Of a stretch of DNA of 64,000 bases, positions 1-10,661 are shown in pieces; the stretch's first letter is position 1; each line of letters opens with the position of its first letter. Origin of the DNA: Hemileia vastatrix (taxonomy: Eukaryota > Basidiomycota > Pucciniomycetes > Pucciniales > Zaghouaniaceae); the NCBI GenBank assembly GCA_030280995.1, contig JASXTE010000011.1, forward strand, positions 7,819,501 through 7,883,500, written 5' to 3'. The notes beneath the pieces are model-generated. The model did no database searches, had not been told where the DNA came from, and saw nothing but the letters and a program-made list of their open reading frames with translations. The translations under genes were made by a program, and so were the position numbers.

Positions 1-604
1 AAGGTGCGTATTTTATTTTATTTTGTTTTATTTTCTTGCCTGTCCACCTGACCTCCGAGGTCAAGTGTGCCTAGGAGCTGCCAGACTATGTTTCAGTCAC
101 ATGGCAGAGACCAGGCTGCAGCACATCTTGCCCACTCTCACTTGCAACATTCTAACTTTCCATGACTCTGCTTCATGATCAGCCTTCCTGGTTTGTTGTC
201 AATATGTAGTACAAATGTGATCTATACTGCATATACACCATATAAATTGAGTCTATACTTTAGCTGTTAGGTGGGCTGTGTAATCCTTGTCTATTCCTCA
301 CCGGCCCATGTGCTGACCACTTCAATTGATTCTGATCTCATTGCCTCTTCAGCAACTCACTGCCTTAGATAATTAGCTTCTGCTTTGCTGTCCAATTGAA
401 ACTCAAATAGATTTATAAAAACTTTACAAATCTCATCACAAGAACGCTAGATGCTCAGTTAAGGTATTCAAAGTAATACAAGATGAAAAAATTTTAAATA
501 GCATACATGAATGGTATCCTGTCCACCATTTATCATGTATTTTGTATAAATTTTGAAGATCATACTATAAATCCCTTCTAGTATCATCATTGCCACCCAT
601 TATG
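1..604. other. no gene recognised
   Basis: This stretch has mixed base composition, with no long open frame and no repeat that I could match elsewhere in the window. It could be the outer part of the Harbinger-like fragment that ends at 932, or older flanking DNA. I see nothing else in it. Confidence 0.5.
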
Positions 605-932
605 TGCACTTGAGGTGTGTAGATAGAAAAAAAACTTAAGTGTTTGCCACCAAAATTAAGTAGCATAGAGTGAGGAAAGACTTAAGGATGGCATCAGCAA
701 TTATGAGTCATGTGACTTTCTTTCAAATCCATCATGGATGAGATGAGTTTGGGATCAGGAATTAGAAATGAAAATTGGGGTATAAGAGGTGGGATAATGC
801 ATTATTGTGGATTCCTTATCCACCAGCCCTGGGTCTAGTGGATAAGAATCTTCCGCAATTAATAATGTCTGATCCCAGTAAAAAAAATTCCTGATCCCTA
901 ATTGCAGATCCCTGAACATTGATACCCCCTAT
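605..932 (-). mobile_element. Harbinger-like terminal fragment, inverted relative to Harbinger A
   Basis: The reverse complement of this stretch matches the first ~315 bp of Harbinger A (2881-3198) almost base for base. The match includes the terminal GGGGGTATCAATGTTCAGGG, the repeated GGGATCAG motifs and the subterminal stretch around ACTTAAGTGTTTGCC. The terminus lies at about 927, with TA following the C run. No transposase is seen beyond the homologous part, so this is a solo end, a truncated element or a MITE-like derivative whose other end lies outside or is lost. It sits against a Gypsy 3' fragment (933 onward), so it probably inserted into that fragment. Confidence 0.75.
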
Positions 933-1804
933 TGTTATTATTTTCTTTAATTTCTAATTCTTTTATATTTTGTTTCAAATCATTTTAAATTATTTAAAGT
1001 TGTACCCACATCAAGGTGCACTTTGATGTGGGTAAGGTATCAGGGGATCAGCTCATCAAATGGCTGTGGGATACCATTTGTAATTATTATTTATTTCATC
1101 ATATTATTATTCATTTCATTTCAATGTCTCAGCACTCAAATTTTGTTGGGCAATTTTGTTTAATTATTTTCAAGTTTTTTTTAATATGTTAGTAGTTTAG
1201 TAATTATAAATAAAAATAAAAAAAATAAAAAAAAATAAAAAATAAAAATAAAAATAAAAATAAAAATAAAAATAAAAATAAAAATAAAAATAAAAATAAA
1301 AATAAAAATAAAAATAAAAATAAAAATAAAAATAAAAATAAAAATAAAAATAAAAATAAAAATAAAAATAAAAATAAAAATAAAAATAAAAATAAAAATA
1401 AAAATAAAAATAAAAATAAAAATAAAAATAAAAATAAAAATAAAAATAAAAATAAAAATAAAAATAAAAATAAAAATAAAAATAAAAATAAAAATAAAAA
1501 TAAAAATAAAAATAAAAATAAAAATAAAAATAAAAATAAAAATAAAAATAAAAATAAAAATAAAAATAAAAATAAAAATAAAAATAAAAATAAAAATAAA
1601 AATAAAAATAAAAATAAAAATAAAAATAAAAATAAAAATAAAAATAAAAATAAAAATAAAAATAAAAATAAAAATAAAAATAAAAATAAAAATAAAAATA
1701 AAAATAAAAATAAAAATAAAAATAAAAATAATAATAAAAATAATAATAAAAATAATAATAAAAATAAAAATAAAAATAAAAATAAAAATAAAAATAAAAA
1801 TAAA

Positions 1805-1835
<31 letters not shown>

Positions 1836-2580
1836 TAAAAATAAAAATAAAAATAAAAATAAAAATAAAAATAAAAATAAAAATAAAAATAAAAATAAAA
1901 ATAAAAATAAAAATAAAAATAAAAATAAAAATAAAAATAAAAATAAAAATAAAAATAAAAATAAAAATAAAAATAAAAATAAAAATAAAAATAAAAATAA
2001 AAATAAAAATAAAAATAAAAATAAAAATAAAAATAAAAATAAAAATATAAATAAAAATAAAAATAAAAATAAAAATAAAAATTAAAATTAAAATTAAAAT
2101 TAAAATTAAAATTAAAATTAAAATTAAAATTAAAATTAAAATTAAAATTAAAATTAAAATTAAAATTAAAATTAAAATTAAAATTAAAATTAAAATTAAA
2201 ATTAAAATTAAAATTAAAATTAAAATTAAAATTAAAATTAAAATTAAAATTAAAATTAAAATTAAAATTAAAATTAAAATTAAAATTAAAATTAAAATTA
2301 AAATTAAAATTAAAATTAAAATTAAAATTAAAATTAAAATTAAAATTAAAATTAAAATTAAAATTAAAATTAAAATTAAAATTAAAATTAAAATTAAAAT
2401 TAAAATTAAAATTAAAATTAAAATTAAAATTAAAATTAAAATTAAAATTAAAATTAAAATTAAAATTAAAATTAAAATTAAAATTAAAATTAAAATTAAA
2501 ATTAAAATTAAAATTAAAATTAAAATTAAAATTAAAATTAAAATTAAAATTAAAATTAAAATTAAAATTAAAATTAAAAA
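933..2580 (+). mobile_element. Gyp0: fragment of a Ty3/Gypsy 3' untranslated region
   Basis: Positions 1003-1075 match the structured block downstream of pol in Gyp2 (30953-31030) and Gyp3 (57705-57782). The CCACATC/GATGTGG hairpin is followed by the GGTATC/GATACC stem enclosing a GCTCATCAAATGGC-type loop. As in Gyp3, a long hexamer microsatellite follows. No LTR, gag or pol remains. The right side is cut off at 2581 by the start of an AT-rich element. Confidence 0.7.
1201..2580. repeat. A/T hexamer microsatellite: (TAAAAA)n then (ATTAAA)n
   Basis: About 850 bp of TAAAAA repeats, with a few TAATAA variants near 1730-1760 and one phase shift at about 1810, are followed at about 2081 by about 500 bp of ATTAAA repeats. 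The change of unit is abrupt. The array lies at the same place in the Gypsy map as the Gyp3 array at 57874-58680, so it belongs to the element and not to the host. Confidence 0.95.
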
Positions 2581-2880
2581 TTTTCTGCCAGGCTATACCA
2601 GGAGCCCAGTAAATGTTATTTCATTTTACTGGAACCAAAATATGGAGTAAAAAATGCTTATTATGTATATAAATTAATATTATATAGTATAATGAAATTA
2701 TATAAGTATTTTATTAAATTTAAGTAAAATAAGTATTATATTAATTTTATTATTATATAAATTATATATACATTTAAATTAAGCATAATAAATGTTATAT
2801 TCTTTAAATTATGGCGCTTTTTTATGTATTTAATAAATTTAAATTAATAATTAATTAGTTATAAATATATATTTTAATTA
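2581..2880. mobile_element. terminal fragment of a small AT-rich DNA element
   Basis: The first ~65 bp (a GCCAGGCTA motif, then CCCAGTAAA and an ATTTTACTG arm) resembles the reverse complement of the right end of the insertion found in Gyp3 integrase (55220-56028). The remainder is AT-rich with no ORF. Harbinger A appears to be inserted into it, because similar AT-rich sequence resumes at 22018-22115. Confidence 0.45.
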
Positions 2881-2911
2881 GGGGGTATCAATGTTCAGGG
2901 ATCCGCAATTA
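2881..2911. repeat. Harbinger A left terminal inverted repeat
   Basis: The outer bases GGGGGTATCAATGTTCAGGG and the following GATCCGCAATTA pair with the right end at 21987-22017. Copies of GGGATCAG just inside look like subterminal repeats. Confidence 0.8.
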
Positions 2912-3259
2912 GGGATCAGGAATTTTTTTTTCCGGGATCAGACATTATTAATTGCGGAAGATTCTTATCCACTAGCCCCGGGGCTAGTGGATAAGTGATC
3001 CACGATGATGCATTATCCTGCCTCTTATACCCAAATTTCCATTCCTAATTCCTGATCCCAAACTCATCTCATCCATGATGGATTTGCAAGAAAGTCACAT
3101 GACTCATAATTGCTGATGCCATCCTTAAGTCTTTCCTCACTCTATGCTACTTAAGTTTGGTGGCAAACACTTAAGTTTTTTTTCTATCTACACACCCCAA
3201 CTGCATATTTGGCGGTGAATTCCCACTTCCCTCATCACATAACCCTTCCACCGGAAATA

Positions 3260-4519
3260 ATGAAACACCTCTCTACTAGGAAGCTACTTCACTCAAAAAT
3301 TAATGCCATCACTTTACTTTTAGTTCTCTACTATAAATCTGACTCTGATTTGGAAGATGCTTTAGCTTATATGTGTTTTCTTTTTAAAAAGCGTTAAATC
3401 ATCACCAGGGGGCCAAATCTTTATCATGATCCCCAATATGATCTGGCCTCCATTCTCAACATTCCTCATTTAAACTTCACCCAACTTTTTAGAACTTCTC
3501 CCAATTCTTTCTTCAAAATTTATCAACTCATCTCCGATCATCCTATCTTTCATAACAATTCCCATAACAAACAGCGTAATCCTGCCATCCAACTTGCTGT
3601 TGCATTATGTCGCTTTGGCTCAAATGGAAACGGTGCTGTTGTAAGATGTTTGGATAATCTCTTTAACATAGGATATTGTACCGTGATATTATAAACCAAG
3701 CGCTCTATGATTTCTATCCTTTCCCTTAAGTCTCAAACACTTGCTTGGCCAACTCCAGAACAGCGACTTGAATCCTCTCAAGTAATGCAAGCTGAAGGTT
3801 TCCCTGGCTGTGTAGGATTTGTTGATGGCACAACTATACCTTTGAGTAAAAAGCCTGCTCATGATGGCAACCATTTTTTTGATTGCAAAAAAAGGTTTCT
3901 TCAAAATGTTCTCCAATTTCTCATCCTTCATAAACTAACTTTTTATCTTCTTTCTAGATACTCTATTGCCGTTCAACTTGTATGCAATGTCAATAAAAAA
4001 TTTATTGCTTTTCATAGTGGCTTCCCTGGCTCATGTCATGACTCCTCTGTCTTCCAAAGAATGAGGATTTCTCAAACCCCTGACTCATACTTTGACCAAT
4101 CTCAGTACCTCCTTGCAGACTCAGCATATGCAAGTGGGAAGTACATTATACCTTCTTTCCATGGTGCAACCTTAGAAAATGACCCCAAAACTAAATTTAA
4201 TTATCACCTTGCCCAATCAAGAGTATGAATTGAACATGCTATAGGTATTTTAAAGGGAAAATTTTCTAGTCTTTGGGAGCTCAGAATCCAATTTCAAAAA
4301 AAATGGGAGATCAAAACTGCAAATCATTGGATCATGACTTGCATTATACTCCACAATATCCTAGCTGATTTAAAGGATGAGTGGAATGATCTTTATGAAG
4401 AAGAGGATTCTGAACCAGCACCGGCTCTTTCCTCCCTTGAATCGCAAAACATTCATTCAACCGGCGTACGCTTTATCATTATGCCTATTACTCTCCAAAG
4501 TTTCTCTTCACCACCCTTT
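3260..4519 (+). pseudogene. Harbinger (DDE_4 / HARBI1-like) transposase, broken
   Basis: This is the transposase that would cut and paste the element. Visible features are a short N-terminal SDSDLED acidic stretch, the conserved DHPIFHNNS...QLA.A.CRFGSNGNGA helical region, then the catalytic DDE set: D in GFVDGTTIPL (about 3822), D in GSCHDSSVF (about 4040) and E in IEHAIGILKGK (about 4235). A 63-bp intron (3895-3957, GT...AG) fits the frame. Breaks are a TAA after FKKR near 3397, a TAA before TKRSM (about 3692), and TGA replacing the Trp of RVWIEH at about 4227. The start at 3260 is chosen because the Harbinger B homologue begins at a comparable place. It would be inactive as read. Confidence 0.85.
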
Positions 4520-6022
4520 TAAATTATTTTTTTTACTCTCCAAATGTCCTCTTTTTGTACTTCATTCACTTGGTTTGGTATTTTGGTTTGTTGCATATTC
4601 ATTTTTTTTTTTTGGAATTTACAGTGAAGATCTTTTTTTTGGATGGCTCATTGGTTTTCTTTCACCAGCTCAACATGAAATTGCATATTTTGTCAGTGAT
4701 TTTTTTTTCTTTCATCACTCATATCCTTTTCATCCTCTCCTCAAACATCACTCAAATATTTTCATTACTATTATTTTCTCAACTCATCTCACCAGGTAAG
4801 TCTTTTTTTTTCTTTTTTCTTGTTTTTTTTTTTGCTAATAATGAATTTTTTTATTTTGCTTTTTTTTGTTTTTTGTTTTTTGTTTTTTTTTGCTTTTTTT
4901 TTTGTTTTTTTTTTGTAGGTCCTTTTTTTTATTTTTAAGGTTAGACTAACTTTTTTTTATTTTCTTTTTTTTCCTCTCCTTCACCCTCTTTAGCTCCATC
5001 ATTTCACCCTTTTTCCTCTCTTGTTACCTGCCTCAAGTCATTCCTTCTCCAGTCTCTTTACCTTCCTCAACAGCCCCTTATTTCACCCTCCTTGCCTGTC
5101 TCAAATCCCCTATTTCCCCCTCTTTAGGTGCCTCAAGACCCCCCTTCCCCTCTCTTTAGGCACCTCATCACCCCCCCTTCCCCTCTCTTTAGGCATCTCA
5201 GCTATCCCCCCTTCTCCTCTCTTTAGCCGCTTCAACCCCCCCTTCCGCTTCCCTTTACCCACCTCTACCCCCCCTCCTTCTTAATGAACAATTGTTAGTG
5301 ATCGTTTGTTAAGGAGAAGGAGGCACTAGATTTGGTTTAAGGGGGGTGTAAGGGGGGGTTGAAGCGGCTTAAGAGAGGGGGAAAGGGGGGGTTTGGGACA
5401 TATAAACAGGGGTAAAAGGGGGGGTTGAGGGGTTTTGTGGCAATTAAGGAGGGGGTTTCAGGGGGATTTGAGGGTGGTTTTGAGGCAAGGAGGGAGGGAT
5501 TTTAGAGGTGATTTCAGAGAAAGGAAGGGGGGAAAGGGGACTTTTATGGGAGTTAAATAGGGGTTACCTATCTTTTAAAAAACATACTAAAATGTATTTT
5601 TTTTTTGGCAGAATTTTAGAAAAAAATAACTATTACATTCTGTTAATGTCTTTCCCTGTAAATTACAAAACAAAAAAGGTTTAGATATTAATTTTCAATT
5701 TTTCTTACAAATAATTTTACTGAATTATTTTTTTTTAAATTTTATTTTTTCTGATTTTTCTTTTACAGATTTTTTTTTATTATTTTGACAAGATTTTCTG
5801 TGAAGGTTTTTTATAACCAAATTTCAGGTTTTCTTTTGTAATTTTTTTTAAAAATAATTTTTACTGAAAATTTATAAATTTTTTTTGTTTTAAATTTTTT
5901 TTATTTTTTTAAAGGGATATTGCTTTAAATTTTATTTTAAAAGATATTATTATGTGAGTTTTTTTTTAAAATATATGTGTTAAATTTTTTTTGGAAATTT
6001 AAATTTTTTTCAGATCAAATAA
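4520..6022. other. low-complexity spacer of Harbinger A
   Basis: This spacer lies between the transposase and the Tet-like gene. It runs from T-rich tracts (4560-4960) into pyrimidine-rich repeats with CCTCTCTTTAGGC units, then purine-rich repeats, then AT-rich sequence to 6022. A similar polypyrimidine block follows the transposase fragment in Harbinger B (minus strand, 23950-24170). CTCATCTCACCAGGTAAGT at about 4783-4801 looks like a splice donor and recurs in Harbinger B, so an untranslated exon may lie here. I see no coding sequence. Confidence 0.6.
5010..5560. repeat. fold-back pyrimidine/purine inverted repeat
   Basis: C/T-rich tandem units (about 5100-5280, with the CTCTCTTTAGCCGCTTCAAC unit) face a G/A-rich arm (about 5330-5560) that contains the complement GTTGAAGCGGCTTAAGAGAG. 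The two arms could pair as a long imperfect hairpin with a short centre at about 5290-5320. Confidence 0.6.
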
Positions 6023-6819
6023 ATGTCTTCTTCTTCAGATTCACCTCTTACTTCTCTGGATCTTATCATAACTCTTTATCAAATGGCTTTGGTTCGATTA
6101 CCTATAAGGAATACAAATTTGTTGGGTGGTATCATTATTGGATTTGGTTGGAGACCAGGTTTTGTTAAAGGATATTCTCTTGGTATGTCTAATAATTTTT
6201 TTCCATTCTTAATATCATTTCACTTATTTCATTTATATAGGCATATATTCTTTGGTCAAGAATATCACTAAAGCTCAAAAAGATGAAGATTTTTGCTTAT
6301 GGTACACTCTACCTTCCTTTAATTCTTTTCTTGCTTTTCGACTCAAAAAGCTAAAGCTCTGTAATAAAGCATTTGAAAAAAATCATGAACTTGCAACAAA
6401 ATTGGTGTGACTCTGAATGGGAAGATATCAGCCACAAATATCTTTTATTTTCTAATGTTATTATCACTCATTCTGGATTCCACAATAAGATTCATATTGT
6501 TAGGAATGACACCAATTTTCTTACTTTTGGTATATTCTCATATATCAATCCATTAACTGGCCAACCAATACCATCTCCAGCTAAAATCAAAGGACATGGT
6601 TTATATTTTCCAGACCACCGGTGCATCATTGATTTTGGGTTGGGAAATGGTATCATCAAAACTATTTGGAATTCATCTAAGGATAATCATCAAACAACCA
6701 AAGCTCCTCCTGGTTTGGAATCCTGTCAAAATTTAACACATTTTGGTTGCTTATTTCAAATCATTCATAATTTGATTCAAAGAACCAATAAGATAAAGAA
6801 AGAAGGTAAAGTTGTTTGA
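6023..6819 (+). pseudogene. Tet-like 2OG-Fe(II) oxygenase, passenger gene, broken
   Basis: The product resembles the Tet-like 2-oxoglutarate/Fe(II) oxygenase proteins numerous in rusts, a family related to TET/JBP enzymes that oxidise modified bases. The resemblance is to the remembered family pattern, not a search. Visible in order are GFGWRPGFVKGYSLG (N-terminal), a 58-bp intron (6183-6240, GTATGT...TATAG), a helical middle, then GFHNKIH followed by TFGIF, GLYFPDH, IDFGLGNGIIKTIW, an NHQT segment and a C-terminal FGCLFQI strand. The expected iron-binding HxD reads H-I-V, and the usual Arg before FG is His, so a catalytic copy is unlikely. A frameshift lies near 6400. The homologous tail in Harbinger B argues it is a regular passenger. 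Confidence 0.65.
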
Positions 6820-6948
6820 TTTAAAAAAACTTTATCTAGATCCAAAAAGTATGGGGATTAGAGTTGTCATCAAAAATTTTATATCTTTTCATAAATTATT
6901 AATAAATATTTTATATTTATCAATTTTCTCAAGTTAAGTGATGAGCCA

Positions 6949-7158
6949 ATGAACTTTGGTTGTATAACATGTAATCATGATAACATTTTTTTGTTTCATG
7001 GGGTTCCTCTTGCCTATACCTGTGGAAAGTCCCAAACTTTTGTTTCTAGACTTGCTCTGCATTTTGGCTTGAGGAATTTTCATTACTTTAAACTAGGGAA
7101 ATTTATATATATTAGATATTTGTTTAATAATTTATGTAATAATATTAAATTTAGATGA
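6949..7158 (+). pseudogene. conserved tail downstream of the Tet-like gene
   Basis: This open stretch contains SRLALHFGLRNFHYFK. The minus strand of Harbinger B at about 23380-23480 encodes a near-identical segment (SRLDLHFGLRNCHYFK). Conservation of protein-level similarity in two diverged elements suggests it was coding, perhaps the last exon of the Tet-like gene or a separate small gene. I do not recognise its function. The sequence between 6820 and 6948 has no clear exon. Confidence 0.45.
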
Positions 7159-7580
7159 CTTCCACCCCTTACTTCAATAAAATGCAGGGGGGGGGGTATT
7201 GCAAAATTTTCAAATCTGACATGTGAAATTGATGACTTAGAAAAATGTTTGGTGATACCCACCCCTTGCTTCAATAAAATGCAGGGGAGAGTATTGCCAA
7301 TTTTTTAAAACATATATAGAATTTTTTTGACTTGTAAATATTTTGGTGAAAATTTTTTGGTGATACCCGTCCCTTACTTCAATAAAATCCTTGGGGGGTT
7401 TTGCCAAAATTTCTAATAAGACTTGTGAAATTCTTGACATGTAAGAATTTTTGGGATACCTGTAAAATGCAGGGGGTAGTAAAGCCAAAGTTTCATATAA
7501 GACTTTCAAGATTCATGACATGAAAGAATTTTGGTGATACCCACCCCTTACTTCAAAAAAATCCAGGGGTGGGGGATTGT
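7155..7580. repeat. about 100-bp minisatellite between convergent genes of Harbinger A
   Basis: Four to five imperfect units each contain CCACCCCTTACTTCAATAAA, an ATGCAGGGG run, TTGCCAAAATTT and GACATGTGAAAT. Related units (two copies) occur at the corresponding position in Harbinger B (23170-23345). The AATAAA inside each unit may serve as a polyadenylation signal for both converging transcripts. Confidence 0.8.
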
Positions 7581-7746
7581 CAAATTATCAAAGGAGACAT
7601 GAAAATTTTATTTAAAAAAATAATATTTAACCTTAAAATACAATAATTCAAGTAATGATTGATAGAGTAATGAAATAAAGGAAATTATTGGAAATTTTAT
7701 GTACAAATAAATATGAACAGTTGAAGTGTGAGAGAGATAAAACAAA

Positions 7747-9297
7747 CTAGTCATCCAACAATTTCTTTAAACGTTAAATTTCCTCAACAGATTTATTAGC
7801 TTTAACACATTCTATCAAGAAATTATTCTTTTTGGAATTTTCTTCATGATCAAACTTATATTTCATCTGCTCTAATAGGTTTTGATGTTTGAGTGTTTTC
7901 TCCTCTTTTTTTGATTTTTAATACTTAGAGTTAACTCAAACTTCTTCTCCTCCAAATCTTGGGCCCAATCATCCTTCCGTAAAGAGAGCTGGTACTTCCT
8001 CTCCTCCAAATCATGGCCCCAATCATCCTTCCGTAAAGAGAGCTTGTACTTCCTCTCTTCCAAATCTTGTAGCCTATCATCCCTCCTTAAAGAGAGCTCA
8101 TATTTCTTCTTTTCAAAGCTTAGAGTCTCTTTAGAAATTTCTACTTGTTCTAGAGTGATAATAAAAATTAATATAAACTGGAAGAAAAGTAGAGTAAAGT
8201 AATAAGAGGTATGGCATCACTTACCAGCATTACGTTTCTCTAAAAATTGTTCCATAGATGAAAAAAAGGATTGTGATGAAGTATCACTTTTTTGTCTTCT
8301 TTTTGAGTGGAAATTTAGACTACTTGAAGCCCTACGCTTCTTTTTCAAAGTCATATTTTCATCCTCATCATTGTCACTACCTTCAGACTCAGTTGATTGA
8401 GGATCCTGGGTTTTTTCATCAGCCTTTTAAGAAATAAGAAAAAGATAAGTAAATAAAAAATAGAAATGTTAAGATAAAAGAAAAAGAAACAGACCTGAGT
8501 TAGATTTGGTTGGGTTAAATCACCTATAGGATCTACAGAAAAGCTATCTAGATATGTCTCATTCAAATGAGGGGAGGCTTGACTGGAGGAAGAGGATGGG
8601 AAAAGATTTGCTTCAACATCATGTTCGGAGATAGGATCTTCTCCATCCAACATGTTTACAGGATTAACATTGGCTTGCTCTCCAAAAATTGAATCCATAT
8701 CTTTAAAGTAAGGACATAAATAATTAAGTTTATTGTCTATGGATTTGATACCCTTTGTTATATCAATGATGGTAATCCCAAAACGAGTGGAAGATGAAAG
8801 AGCCTTTGCCTTCTTGTATTTGGCTCAGTAATGCTTAAAGCGTTCAGACATCTTTTTAGGCAAAAGATCAATCCTTCCCTTGGTCTTATTCCATAATTCA
8901 TTTGCCATTAAAAGATAGCCATTAACTTTTGATGCTGGGGGCCCTCCTACTTTAGTTGAATACTTAGTACCAAAACAAGAATCATAGTTAGATTTGGTTT
9001 TCAGCCAGTTGATAAGAATGAGATGATCATCTTTTTTTAATTGAACGGTCTTAGATTTCTCAGCTGAGTGGGGGAAAGAGGGAGTAGTGGGATTTGAAGA
9101 ACAACTCGGTGATGGCTGCCTTTGAGAAGATCTAGGACGACAAGGAATGTTAAAATATAAATGAAGATGAAAAGGAGAAGAAACAAGCAGATGAGATGGT
9201 GAGGGGTTCTGAGTGGATAGAATGGACAGGATGGGACAAGAATGTGAGTGTGCAGCAAGGTAGAAGGCATATTCAGAGAGTAGTCCAAGATGTGGTT
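7747..9297 (-). pseudogene. Harbinger partner gene with SANT/trihelix-like N-terminus and coiled-coil tail
   Basis: This is probably the DNA-binding partner that PIF/Harbinger elements encode beside the transposase. Reading the minus strand from about 9297: a Pro/Ser-rich leader, then a helical segment DDHLILINWLKTKSNYD and VNGYLLMANELWNKTKGR typical of SANT-like domains (about 8850-9050), an acidic middle, a basic KKKRR patch, an intron with GTAAGT donor (about 8225), and a tail of three to four 18-residue repeats of the LSLRKDDW..DLEERK type. Breaks are TGA for an expected Trp after FKHY (about 8828) and shifts near 7920 and 7780. The tail matches Harbinger B 22737-23008. The exact start is unsure. 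Confidence 0.7.
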
Positions 9298-9360
9298 ATG
9301 GCGGAAAGTAGGTCCAGATGTGGTTATGACAGAAAGTTGTCCAAGATGTGGTTATGAAAA
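9284..9360. repeat. three short tandem repeats
   Basis: The unit GTCCAAGATGTGGTTATG occurs three times, the middle copy as GGTCCAGATGTGGTTATG, just upstream of the SANT-like gene start. They may be promoter elements or protein-binding repeats. Confidence 0.7.
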
Positions 9361-9405
9361 ATTGAGTATAAAAATGTCGGATAAGAGGTGAACATTGACA
9401 CGTTA

Positions 9406-10538
9406 GGGTAAGGTAAACTCTTACAGTCGCCTTGCTTTAAGCAGAATCCGGAGGGGATATGTGGATTTAGTGGAAAACCCTGTCCTTCTAACAAAAATAA
9501 CAAAGTAGGTGTTCTAAATTGCTAAGCTACCCAGTCTATTTAGATCTGATGTAATATAACATTATGAAACTCTGGAATATTTAACACTTATTGAGATTTA
9601 AATAAAATTGGCTGTTGAGAAAGAAATACTGATTACAACAATTAAGGTGTACCAGTGAAAGATCTGAAAAGATTGAAATTTATGTTTTTATAATAATTTG
9701 AATTTTTATGAGACAGCAATAATCAAGTCCCAGTGTTGAAGACCTTTCTAAAGATACCCTGATTGAAGTGTGATTTAAATTTTTGGGTAGTATTTCTAAA
9801 ATGTTATATATAAAATATAAAAGTTATAAGGGTATTACAAATTTATTTAATTTGTTGAGTAATAAAAAATGAGATTGTGGTGGTTAAAGATTAAGCTGTA
9901 TGATGTCTGATAATTGTAAGATGATTCCCAATTTCGAGACTGAGAGGCCCTTAAGTATACCTAGTCATGTGCCTAAGTTTCCCCTCCAGAGCTTAGCCAG
10001 AGCCTATCCGGAGCCCATACGGAGCTCGTACGGAGTCTGTACGGAGTCCAAGCGGAGTCCGTCCGGAGCTCCGGACTCAATTAGAACCTTTAAAACTATA
10101 ATAAAAGATCTAGAAAATTTAAACATGATAGAGCCACTTTCCCTTTACATTCCCAACTAAATTTCGTAGCCTGCGCAGCTCTAATCACCCCGTGAAAATT
10201 CATCAAAGTTAAGTATTTTCTAAAAAACGTAAATATTTCTATAAAACTTTAAAATTCATTTAAAAATATAAGAAAAATAGTAAAAATTTCTGGAAAAATT
10301 TCCCAAGGTTCTTGAGTGACTCGACTTGATACTTATAGCTTTTCTGACAGTAATAATAAGTTTTCTCTGTAAAATATATTGTTTTTGCATAGGCATTCAC
10401 TTTTGACCGATTTCTTCATATTTAAAACTCAAATAAATTAAATAAAACCCTTTTATAAAAAATAATAACACCAATCTTGCACGCTGTATTAACTCCATTT
10501 ACGTACTTAGGTGCCATACTAAACTTTAGGCTACCACA
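9406..10538 (-). repeat. GypA 3' LTR
   Basis: About 1.13 kb, matching 20791-21901 over its whole length with scattered differences. In plus-strand reading the ends are (T)GGTAAGG and GGCTACCACA; the first T of the TG is G here. The segment with repeated CGGAG(C/T)CCGTACGG-like units (10000-10075) is longer than in the other LTR. Confidence 0.9.
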
Positions 10539-10549
10539 TTCTCCCTCCT
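10539..10549 (-). other. GypA polypurine tract
   Basis: On the minus strand the sequence is AGGAGGGAGAA directly before the 3' LTR (TGTGGTAGCC). The same purine tract precedes the Gyp2 and Gyp3 3' LTRs. Such tracts prime plus-strand DNA synthesis. Confidence 0.75.
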
Positions 10550-10661
10550 ATTGAGAATGTCCCCATTCTTAACACTTTGCATAAGTGGTCGAACACAATA
10601 TTCATCTTTAACCTTCAACCACCATCTTCTTTAATCAACTTTAAAATTCATCTTCATCAAT

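Noticed and set aside
5021..5284. Pro/Ser/Leu-rich ORF on the plus strand
   Set aside because: It comes from the C/T-rich tandem repeats; composition only.
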